Below are positions 26,916 to 35,967 of a stretch of 64,000 nt of DNA, piece by piece. The notes below the pieces were generated by a model that was given only the letters and a program-made list of their open reading frames with translations, did not search any database and had not been told where the DNA came from. The DNA lies in contig PQWQ01000010.1 in assembly GCA_002943765.1 (NCBI GenBank), forward strand, positions 64,501 to 128,500, read 5' to 3'. Position 1 is the stretch's first letter, and the number at the start of each line of letters is the position of its first letter. A program made the position numbers and the translations under genes. The DNA is from Psoroptes ovis. Taxonomy: Eukaryota; Arthropoda; Arachnida; Sarcoptiformes; Psoroptidae.

Positions 26916-29900
26916 ATGGCTTCAATCGCCATTATAATGTCAAACGATAATCATCAAAATACAATTAATGAAAGTGAAAATGAAAATTCTCATAGAACGA
27001 TTTCGCAATCAAGAACAACAACATTATCAGATCAACCACCACCAGCTTATTCACCGTTCGATGATAATCGGATTACATCGGTGGCCGCAACATCAACATT
27101 GACAAGGCCAATACCACTGACCATGAATCGATTACAACAGCAACAACAAACTAATAGTCAAATTAATCATAATAATAATCGTAATTTACGATTATCAATG
27201 CCAACAACAAGACAACAACATCAACATGAGCATTATCATCATACTAACAATCGTTCATTATTATTACATAATCAATCAAATCGCTCAACGTCGCCGACTT
27301 TATCAACAATGGCATCCACAGCATCCGTATCTTGCAATGACAAAAGTCCTTTTTTAATAATGAAAATATTATTATTCTCATTGATGACAATCGATTTTGC
27401 AATGAATACGATTGGTTTAGCAGTCATAATTGTCATTGTTAAAAATCATTATAATAATTTTATTGTTGAAAAATCATTTCTAATACGTTCAGAATATATT
27501 GCAGCTAATCAAAATCAACATAATCATTTCAATTCAATCAATCCTTCAGCTGATCAAATCATACCATCCATTAGGATTAGTAACAGTGATATTCTACCAA
27601 CGGGTGATATTCTATCTGCCACAACACGACAACATTATGAACAGCTACATCCTCAAAAACAACAAACTGAACGACCGCATTCTCAACAACAACAGCAACA
27701 ATCAGAATGGTCTCTATTGCTACCTCTTTTACCATCTTTCATATTTGCTGAAATATTAACATTGATAGGAATGTTTGGTGTTTTTTGTGATTTATTCAGT
27801 TTCACAATGACATATGCAATTTTGAAATTAGTCACTTCATTATGCTATCCATCAATGGCATCGGTTGCAGCTGTTGCTGCTATGGCATCAGCAACTTCAT
27901 CATCATCATCATCCTCACCAATATTGCCAACAATATCTAATTCTTTTCAATTTAATCATGCTCATCAGCCGCCATTCTCATCGATGATAGCAATCAATGC
28001 AATCAACATGTCAACACCGACGACCACAACAATAGCTCCATCATTGATCCAAGGTCTGCTACCATTTTCGATTGATGAAAATGAAAGTGAAAATGATGAT
28101 TCGATCGATTCATCAACAACGGTGAAACCACCGATAACAACAACAAGTGAAAATATATTTTATAACATGTTCAGTAAAACTAGCCGAAAAATGGCATCAT
28201 CTTCAAAGATGAATGGCTATAAAAATAGTGAAATATCAATCGAATCTACCACCGCATTGCCTTTGGGTGAAGGTAAAGAATCCGATGATGAAATTAGTGA
28301 TGTTCGTCGATTGTATGATTTTGATCAACTGATGACAACACCAGCACCAAAATATGATAAAATTTCAAAAAATACTCATAATGCAAATCGACTTAAAACA
28401 TATGAATTGATAAGTATTAATAACGATAATCCAAATAAAGATTATGGACAAATTAAAAAAAATGACCGTTTTGCAAGACTAAAAGCGAAAGAAAAGTTGA
28501 TACGAAATCGTTTGCTGCGGCTCAAAACATTAGAAAATAATGGTGGCGAGCAGCAAACATTGAATAGCAATCAAACAATTTCTGCTACAAAACCAGCGTC
28601 AACACCAATAATCAAAAAGTATAAACGTATTAATTCAATATTATCACCTCAGCCATGGATATTTGACGGTCAACATCAACACAATCAACAACAACAATAT
28701 CGTTATTCGAAAGGATCATTCAATCATGATGATGATAATGTTTTGAATTCTGATGATCAACTCCGTTTGTTGCTACCGACATTGGAATCATTATCATCCA
28801 AACAACAACATTCATCATCATCATCGGCAGCAAATCATATGAAATATCATCACCGCGTTTGGGATGCATTATTGGTAACATTCCAAGTTATATTTGCGGT
28901 GGCATTTGCATTCAATTTATTGAGTTATAAACGTATTTATAATGCTGGCAGTGGCAATCATTCTTCCGGCACTGATTATCATCAAAATGATCAATCATAT
29001 GATGATGGTTACTATTTGGATCCATATTTTGGCAATTGGGATGATATCGATATTGATAATAGTAACAATGACAATTCTTCGATGCAACAACAAAGACATA
29101 GACACAATCGACATTACTACAATCTTAGGCAGCACTATCAACTTCATCACAGTCATAATCGTCATTCATCATCATCGAGTTATGTATCGAATTTTTTCCC
29201 GCATACGCCATTAGCTACGAGTATTGATGCATTTTATTTTGCATATTTCCGGCTACCACCACCACCACCGTCATATTTTTGCATTAGAAATTCATCCACA
29301 ACAACCACAGCTTCAACAACGAGATCTGCTGCAGCAGCAACAGGAACAATGCGAATATCTACATCAACAGCTTCATCATTATCACCTCAGTCTTCATCAT
29401 CGACAAATGACAGTCAACATCATTATTATCATCACCAACAGCAACAACAATCAACTATTTCGAATCAAAATTCATCATCATCATCATCAACGAACAATGG
29501 CAGCCATAATAATGATAATGATCGCCGATCTAGGAACAATAATAATAATCGTCAAAATAGTCGTCATTCTAGACGCCATCATCATCAACATCATTCACGC
29601 CAACAACAAATGCACAATCCTTTAATGCATCGCAATAATAATAGTGATAATCATCTCCATAGAAATGATGCTTTTAATCAACAATTTAGTGTTCATCGTA
29701 CATTATGCAATGTTGCACCCAATATTCGCCGCTGTTTGTCATCAAATTGGTTATCAAATCGTCGGAATCACAGCTCAAACAATAATTCAAGACATGGAAT
29801 GATGGTCATACCATCGACAACAAGACACAGTCATCAACAAACACAAAGACATATGAGAATAAATAACAATAGTCGAATTCACTCAAACAGTACAACACCA

Positions 29901-30626
29901 CCACCACAATATGAAGATATTGGCAATGATCAGTCAATCAATTTATTGTATATTGATCGTGATACATCATCATCTGCAACAACTGTTACAGCCATAACAA
30001 CACAATCATCAATGACAGTACAAACGAATAGAATTAATGAAGACGACAATTCAACATCTGTTAATGATTCAACAAATACAAATGCATTAACAGATGTTAT
30101 CAATGATAGAATCATATTACAAATTATGAATCATAATGAAAATAATAATAATTGTTTGAATGATATCAATGATAATGCTAATAATAAAAATAAAAATAAT
30201 CCAAATCGAATAGCATCAAAACTTCCGACAATAATTGAAGTTATGGCCGAAGACGATGACAATGAAATTATCAACAATCATCACGATATCATTAATAATG
30301 ATCAAAATGCAAACAAAGCAAAACATAACCTTGATTTGCAAGTGGATGATGACGAACAACATGTACAACAACAAACATCATCCTCATATGCCGATAATGA
30401 TATTGAAATTACATCAATAAATAATGATAACATCAACAATGAAATCACCGAGCATTCCACCAACATGGACAATAATGATGATATTATTATTGAAATCAAA
30501 AATTTCAATGATAATTATCAAAATAATGATTCTAATGAACATCAACAACATAATAAAATGTCGATTAATAATGACAATGAACTGAACGAAATTGATCAGT
30601 CTAACATAGTCGATACTCAAGTCTAA
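26916..30626 (+). CDS. Four-TM gene 1: PPxY-containing membrane protein, 1236 aa
   Basis: Single-exon reading frame from an ATG in good context. The N-terminal 145 residues are polar and include PPPAY (41-45). Hydrophobic segments follow at about 146-176, 265-312 (long enough for two helices) and 648-671, predicting four membrane passes. A Ser/Thr-rich insert with several basic and acidic stretches separates the third and fourth. After the last helix come about 560 residues very rich in Asn, His, Ser and Gln, with PPPQY at 995-999 followed by acidic residues. PPxY motifs are ligands of WW domains such as those of Nedd4-family ubiquitin ligases, so regulated trafficking is a plausible inference. 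I do not recognise the family. The arrangement recalls LAPTM-type or other tetraspan proteins, but no diagnostic motif was found. It is followed on the same strand by two more four-TM genes. Confidence 0.8.
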   Translation: MASIAIIMSNDNHQNTINESENENSHRTISQSRTTTLSDQPPPAYSPFDDNRITSVAATSTLTRPIPLTMNRLQQQQQTNSQINHNNNRNLRLSMPTTRQQHQHEHYHHTNNRSLLLHNQSNRSTSPTLSTMASTASVSCNDKSPFLIMKILLFSLMTIDFAMNTIGLAVIIVIVKNHYNNFIVEKSFLIRSEYIAANQNQHNHFNSINPSADQIIPSIRISNSDILPTGDILSATTRQHYEQLHPQKQQTERPHSQQQQQQSEWSLLLPLLPSFIFAEILTLIGMFGVFCDLFSFTMTYAILKLVTSLCYPSMASVAAVAAMASATSSSSSSSPILPTISNSFQFNHAHQPPFSSMIAINAINMSTPTTTTIAPSLIQGLLPFSIDENESENDDSIDSSTTVKPPITTTSENIFYNMFSKTSRKMASSSKMNGYKNSEISIESTTALPLGEGKESDDEISDVRRLYDFDQLMTTPAPKYDKISKNTHNANRLKTYELISINNDNPNKDYGQIKKNDRFARLKAKEKLIRNRLLRLKTLENNGGEQQTLNSNQTISATKPASTPIIKKYKRINSILSPQPWIFDGQHQHNQQQQYRYSKGSFNHDDDNVLNSDDQLRLLLPTLESLSSKQQHSSSSSAANHMKYHHRVWDALLVTFQVIFAVAFAFNLLSYKRIYNAGSGNHSSGTDYHQNDQSYDDGYYLDPYFGNWDDIDIDNSNNDNSSMQQQRHRHNRHYYNLRQHYQLHHSHNRHSSSSSYVSNFFPHTPLATSIDAFYFAYFRLPPPPPSYFCIRNSSTTTTASTTRSAAAATGTMRISTSTASSLSPQSSSSTNDSQHHYYHHQQQQQSTISNQNSSSSSSTNNGSHNNDNDRRSRNNNNNRQNSRHSRRHHHQHHSRQQQMHNPLMHRNNNSDNHLHRNDAFNQQFSVHRTLCNVAPNIRRCLSSNWLSNRRNHSSNNNSRHGMMVIPSTTRHSHQQTQRHMRINNNSRIHSNSTTPPPQYEDIGNDQSINLLYIDRDTSSSATTVTAITTQSSMTVQTNRINEDDNSTSVNDSTNTNALTDVINDRIILQIMNHNENNNNCLNDINDNANNKNKNNPNRIASKLPTIIEVMAEDDDNEIINNHHDIINNDQNANKAKHNLDLQVDDDEQHVQQQTSSSYADNDIEITSINNDNINNEITEHSTNMDNNDDIIIEIKNFNDNYQNNDSNEHQQHNKMSINNDNELNEIDQSNIVDTQV

Positions 30627-30892
30627 TGAGAACAATTGTTCATATCAATTGTACTGTGTTCTTACACTTTCACTCATTTTTCCTATTCATTTTTTTTCAC
30701 ACAATCAACTTATGTGAATATTTATTCATTCATTGATAATTTATTTTATCAGTGTGTGACACTAATTTTATTTTTTCTTGTAAATTCTTGTACATTATTC
30801 TTGTCTTTATAATTTTTTTTGGTGCACACAATTTAAATTGTACACATTGTTTGTATTATCATTCAAACAATATCACTAATTTCGGTCATTGT

Positions 30893-30898
30893 AATAAA
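30893..30898 (+). terminator. Polyadenylation signal of four-TM gene 1
   Basis: AATAAA about 270 nt after the stop codon, followed by more A-rich AATAAA-like sequence. Confidence 0.6.
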
Positions 30899-30952
30899 TA
30901 AATAATTAAATAAAAAACAATTTTTTAAATTCATGAATTGGGATGTGTGTAT

Positions 30953-30977
30953 CCAATGGTAACCGGTCTACCATTGG
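30953..30977. repeat. Perfect 9-bp inverted repeat with 7-nt loop
   Basis: CCAATGGTA and TACCATTGG are exact inverses around ACCGGTC. It lies about 55 nt after the gene 1 polyadenylation signal and 300 nt before gene 2. The arms contain CCAAT/ATTGG pentamers, so a CCAAT-box role is possible but unproven. Confidence 0.5.
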
Positions 30978-31280
30978 CGCATTGCTGTGTCTATGAGTGA
31001 CTGTTGTCTTGACAATTGGAACAAAATTATTCAATATTCAAAATGACCAATGGTTTTCATAACCTGGATTCACTCATTTCACTTAATGTTCACTCGATTA
31101 TACCTTGGCCAAATTTTCAACGAATCTGAAGGTCACTCTCATCCAAGTTGGACATGCGGATATGCCAAAATTTTTTTCCATTGAAAAATCAGTTTAGCAG
31201 AAAAAATTCATTTTGTATTTGATTGTCATAGATTTAATTACTGGCAAATTTCAAAAAATAATTGCTTCGATCGGTGCATC

Positions 31281-33515
31281 ATGGATCATCAACAAAGAAA
31301 TATTGATCGTGAATTGGAAGCAGCAAAAGAAGCATACACCCGGAGAAAAATGCAAATCATGAATCAATATGATCATCAAGATTATCATGATAAGAAAAAA
31401 CAGCGAAAAAAATTGGATAAAAAATCGAGATTATTTGATTGTTGTTGTAACAATTTACAAATTTTTAAATATTTATTCATTTTGTTTGCTATTATTGGCA
31501 CATTATTTGCATCGATATTGTTGACGATTGCTGGAGATGCACAATATAACCAAGGCACCATTTATCAATACAATGATTTAATACGTTTAGTATTGGGCAT
31601 ACATCATAACCTTTTAGACATACAATCGGCTGCTGTTACGGGTTCAAATGCAAATAATAATCGAATAACAACCACAAGGCCATCAACACCATCAGAATCA
31701 TCAAGCATAATATCGCGATTAACAATTGAAAAACGGGACATACAATCACAATTAAATGAATTATTTCATTTTGATAAGCTTAAACAATTAGCTCGCTCAG
31801 GCAAACAAAAATTTATGAAATTAAAAGAACATCAATTCGGACAATGGTTGCAGCAATGGTTACCAATCAAACATTCAGATTATCAATCCAATGATCCAAT
31901 ATTGGATGATTCCAATTTTTATTATAATAATTATAAAACTTTTCAAACCATATTCATCATATTAATACTAATTTCTAATTTTCTATTATTTATCACATGG
32001 CTTCTATTCAAATTGATTAAAAATTTTCGAAATCATTATCAACAATTGAGCAATGAGAATGATGAAGACAGCCAACAAAATTCAAAGAAAAATTGTTGTA
32101 AACATTTTTTAAAACAACAATTTAAAGATTTTTGTAATCGCAAACATCGATTATTATTGATATGGTTATTGTTTCAATTGTTTTTGATCATTATGCTACT
32201 GTGTAGACCAAATTTTTTCCTCATTATTTTACATCAAATTAGTTTTCTTTTATTATCAGTTTCATGTTTGGCCAGTACATCTCTGAATTCATCAAAATCA
32301 TTCACCAAACCGATTAGTGTAAAACCAAATGATCATCAAGTTATAACAAATCAATCAACAGATTTAAACAGAAATAAACCACCCAGTATCAGCAATGATG
32401 GCAGGTTTAAAATCGATGCACGAATTCCATCGATATCTGAAGAAGTGACATCACCATCGGCATCGATTCAATTATCACCTGGTTCAGTGCAATTACCATC
32501 ATTGAAAATTTCTTCAAAACAACGTAAACATCATCGACATCATAGACAACAGTCAATCACTGAAGAACATGATCAACATCTTCACGTTACGATTGGAAAA
32601 AAGTCGAATGAAATAAAACAAAGTGAAAATAATGATGCTATGCAATCATATCCCGATGATAAAAATCCATTCGAAATTTCGGTTAAAAATCCATTGAAAG
32701 AAATTAAAATTCAAAATCCGATTTCGATCGAAACAAAAACGACAGATATTCGAATACAACAATCTGCAAACAATTTATATGATGATAAGCCTACCACTAG
32801 AAAAGGACCTATTGATATTTCGATTAAAAATCCAATAAAATTGCATAGAAATAATGATGAAAATGAAGATGGCAAAGCAGATAATACTGAATTTAATTTA
32901 TCATTGAAAAATCCTATCAATGAAATCAAGGACTCGATTAAACAAATGGAAGTAAAATTGCCAAAAATTGATCCATCAATCAATGTTTCGCTACCAAAAG
33001 TTTCCCTAAGAAATCCGATCGATATATCGTATCACAAAAATGAAAATCAAGAAAATGACAACCATAATAATGCTGATAAAAGCACGATCAAACAATCTGA
33101 TCATTATGATGCTGACTATCATAATGATCAAGTGAATATATCGTTAGCGAACAATCCAGTTAAGATTATAAAGTCGACTACAAAAGTTGTTGACATTAAA
33201 ACAAATCGTGGGGGTTCTGATAATTTAATGGATAAAAACTTGAAAATAGACTCACCATCGAATATTATCCATGTAAATGATGAACAGATGGAGTATGGAA
33301 CATTCGTGGCGCACGATGAGCATCAAATGCAGCATGATGATGCAACACATGGTCAAAAACATCGAATTAACAAACATAAAAAATATGATCAAAAACAAAC
33401 AAAATTTACTGCTGATTCATTCAGTGCTGAAGAAATCAATGATGATGCGGTCGATAGTAATGATGTTGAACCCGTTTGTTCAGTTTGTTCAAACACAACA
33501 CCCAATACAATTTGA
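31281..33515 (+). CDS. Four-TM gene 2: membrane protein with a repeated KNP tail, 744 aa
   Basis: Single-exon frame. A charged N-terminus rich in Lys and Arg precedes hydrophobic segments at about 59-85, 220-246 and 291-333 (the last long enough for two helices), which predicts four passes with a large first loop and cytosolic ends. The roughly 410-residue tail is hydrophilic. It contains a degenerate motif, alternating hydrophobic residues followed by KNP or a close variant, at about 462-490, 511-521, 537-547, 566-583 and 618-632 (for example EISVKNPLKEIK, IDISIKNPIKL and FNLSLKNPINEIK). The C-terminus ends with a cysteine cluster (PVCSVCSN). The family is not recognised. Position, strand, lack of introns and topology resemble the flanking genes, suggesting an old tandem family, though no shared sequence motif was found. 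Confidence 0.78.
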   Translation: MDHQQRNIDRELEAAKEAYTRRKMQIMNQYDHQDYHDKKKQRKKLDKKSRLFDCCCNNLQIFKYLFILFAIIGTLFASILLTIAGDAQYNQGTIYQYNDLIRLVLGIHHNLLDIQSAAVTGSNANNNRITTTRPSTPSESSSIISRLTIEKRDIQSQLNELFHFDKLKQLARSGKQKFMKLKEHQFGQWLQQWLPIKHSDYQSNDPILDDSNFYYNNYKTFQTIFIILILISNFLLFITWLLFKLIKNFRNHYQQLSNENDEDSQQNSKKNCCKHFLKQQFKDFCNRKHRLLLIWLLFQLFLIIMLLCRPNFFLIILHQISFLLLSVSCLASTSLNSSKSFTKPISVKPNDHQVITNQSTDLNRNKPPSISNDGRFKIDARIPSISEEVTSPSASIQLSPGSVQLPSLKISSKQRKHHRHHRQQSITEEHDQHLHVTIGKKSNEIKQSENNDAMQSYPDDKNPFEISVKNPLKEIKIQNPISIETKTTDIRIQQSANNLYDDKPTTRKGPIDISIKNPIKLHRNNDENEDGKADNTEFNLSLKNPINEIKDSIKQMEVKLPKIDPSINVSLPKVSLRNPIDISYHKNENQENDNHNNADKSTIKQSDHYDADYHNDQVNISLANNPVKIIKSTTKVVDIKTNRGGSDNLMDKNLKIDSPSNIIHVNDEQMEYGTFVAHDEHQMQHDDATHGQKHRINKHKKYDQKQTKFTADSFSAEEINDDAVDSNDVEPVCSVCSNTTPNTI

Positions 33516-34664
33516 TGATAAATAAATTGCTAAATAAAATTTTTATTAAATATAACTTTAAGATAAATAAACATCACAATAATTAATGAATAAACACAAT
33601 ACAAACATCAATGATGCCGATAAAATTGATAATGATTTCGAAGGATTTTTACTGTTAAATCAGCATGCTTTTATATACTAATTTTAATAGCGCAAACATG
33701 CTAATTGACTCAGAAATTAATCAATGTTATTTGTTCGACAATGATTTGACTAAATTGTCATCCTTATAAATTATTTTGACTTTGACAGTCACTCTGGTTT
33801 CGAAATAGCTTGAACTTTCTTCAATACAATCAATGAATAACCGATTAATCACACGAATTTCACAATGAATGACACTTGATCATTTTATCATATTCTGATC
33901 GATATTTTGTTTGATTGAAATTTATGCCCCAAAACAAACAAAAACACGCAAATCTAACATCTACGCAATAATCAATAAAAACGATTTAAAACTTCGAATA
34001 TGTTTGAATAAAATTTTTAATTGCAAATTGATCCAAAATTAAGTCCAAAATTTTCCAAAAATTGATCAATTGAAATTAAATTTTGATATTTTTATTAATT
34101 TATAAGTGCTCATGTATGTCTTGCTTTTTTTAAATGACATGAATTGAACGTGTATATAAATGAAAAATTGATTTTCCTTAATACAAATTCAGGAAAAAAT
34201 GTCATTGGATCAGTTAAGAAAAATGAATTCTGATGAGGCATTGAATGTTTCGATCAATATTTCTTATTTTTGATTATTTCCACATGTGTAGTTTCAATCA
34301 ATTAAATTCATACGGTTTCCATGTCAAAGCTTATGATCGATAATGGTGTAGAGAACTGGTGAATGCGCACCAAAAAAAGAATTAGACGTAACTTTAAGCA
34401 AATGAATCATGAATAAACCTTAAAAAACAATTCTCTTCACTGATCATTATCATCAGCCGTTTATTTTCTCGGGCGTTTCGAAAATGAAAAATTTAAAGGT
34501 AAAATTTCAACTGCAATAACCACCAACAACCGATCAATTATATTGATCCAATTATCTATTTGAAAAAAAAGATAAAAGATATGAAAATAAAATTTCAATT
34601 TTAGTTTGAGACATTGAAAACATTCAAAACAAATGATATACTTTGAACATAAATAGAATCCAAC
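33516..34664 (+). other. Intergenic stretch between four-TM genes 2 and 3
   Basis: AATAAA signals at 33521-33526 and 33533-33538, directly after the stop codon, imply a very short 3' UTR for gene 2. The remaining kilobase is AT-rich with no recognisable exon. Confidence 0.6.
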
Positions 34665-35702
34665 ATGTCCATCTTCAATTGGAAACAATTATCACGTTCA
34701 TGGCGAAGAATATATCGTCAACATTGTTCCAAATATGGCAAACATTCGCCACCAAATAGATCATCATCTGCATCATCTTCGACATCAACAAAGTCGAAAA
34801 TCACGTTGAAATTACCAGATTTATCTCCACGTTTGCGGTTAATGTTCATAATTGTTGCTTTCATATTTCTGGCATTTGCTTCAGCCATTTTTATGTTAAC
34901 CATTTTGACACCAAACACAACTGATGAAAATAAAATCAGTAACAATGGTGCTGCTGTTGTTGTCCATGGAAAAATGATAAACAGTCATAAGAAAAATAAT
35001 AGAGATGAATCCAAGTTGTTATCAATATGGCGATTACGCTCCATGCTACAAAATCATCGTACGACATTTTTATTTTTGTCAACCACTTTTGCATTCTTTC
35101 AATTGATGGCCATATTAGCAGCAATATTTAATTGGTCAATCGTGCTATTTTCATATGTTATCATTACTGGCATATTCGGTACAATCATAGGTATTGTAGG
35201 CATTGTGGGCATCATATTTACGGTTATATTAATGCGAAATGATCATAATCATAATGATCATACTATAACAATTACAATCGCCATTGTCATTACATTTGTT
35301 TGTGTATTTTATTTGATGACCATACTTGGTTTACGTTTAATCGATTATTTTCGTTATCGTCGTAAACATTTGACCAACACAAATAAATCGATACGTAATT
35401 TACGTGGCTATTATCATAATAATAAAGATGATGGTCAAGGTCATGCAAATAATAATCAAAATCAAAATTGCTATGGGCAAACATCATTATTGTCAATCGG
35501 TGATCGACTGGAATTGTGTGATCAAATCAAAAATATTCATATCAATAACAATGATGTTGATTTCAAAATAAGAATCAATGATGATAATGATTTAAATTAT
35601 GATACTGATGATGATAATGACAATTACGATGATTATCATTCCAATTATGACCAACAAAATCAAATGACTCAAATATCATTATTATCTTTAGATAATAATT
35701 AA
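34665..35702 (+). CDS. Four-TM gene 3: small tetraspan-type membrane protein, 345 aa
   Basis: Single-exon frame from ATG to TAA. A basic, Ser-rich N-terminus is followed by four clear hydrophobic segments at about 58-82, 132-155, 158-190 and 200-227. The loop between the first two (about 50 residues) is polar and contains one NTT glycosylation sequon. Segments two to four are nearly continuous. A basic RYRRK stretch follows the last helix, then a cytosolic tail of about 118 residues rich in Asn and Asp. The family is not recognised. It is the shortest member of the three-gene run and converges on PEX5, leaving only 265 nt between the two stop codons. An AATAAA lies at about 35783. Confidence 0.8.
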   Translation: MSIFNWKQLSRSWRRIYRQHCSKYGKHSPPNRSSSASSSTSTKSKITLKLPDLSPRLRLMFIIVAFIFLAFASAIFMLTILTPNTTDENKISNNGAAVVVHGKMINSHKKNNRDESKLLSIWRLRSMLQNHRTTFLFLSTTFAFFQLMAILAAIFNWSIVLFSYVIITGIFGTIIGIVGIVGIIFTVILMRNDHNHNDHTITITIAIVITFVCVFYLMTILGLRLIDYFRYRRKHLTNTNKSIRNLRGYYHNNKDDGQGHANNNQNQNCYGQTSLLSIGDRLELCDQIKNIHINNNDVDFKIRINDDNDLNYDTDDDNDNYDDYHSNYDQQNQMTQISLLSLDNN

Positions 35703-35782
35703 TTATATCAATTGTTTCAACGAAATTAATAATAATAATAATAATGATGATGACTGAGACAGATTGGACATGACGAACATAC

Positions 35783-35788
35783 AATAAA
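35783..35788 (+). terminator. Polyadenylation signal of four-TM gene 3
   Basis: AATAAA about 80 nt after the stop codon, inside the 265-nt gap to the convergent PEX5 gene. Confidence 0.6.
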
Positions 35789-35967
35789 AATTATTTGATT
35801 AACGATCCATTTTCATTATAGAAATAATTAGAATATTGTGATCTATATTGTATCCATGATAAATACAATTCATAATAATCACTTTCATCATTATTATTAT
35901 TATTGTTATGATTAGCATGATTAGTCATTGTTTTTTCACTATTATTATCATGATGAATGATCGAAAG

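Larger units (their letters stand above)
30627..31280 (+). other. Intergenic stretch between four-TM genes 1 and 2
   Basis: Contains the gene 1 3' UTR, whose AATAAA is at 30893-30898, then a short perfect inverted repeat (30953-30977) and about 300 nt upstream of gene 2. No exon was seen. Confidence 0.6.

Noticed and set aside
29224..29625. His/Gln/Ile-rich open frame
   Set aside because: Shadow of four-TM gene 1 in another frame, driven by CAT/CAA repeats.
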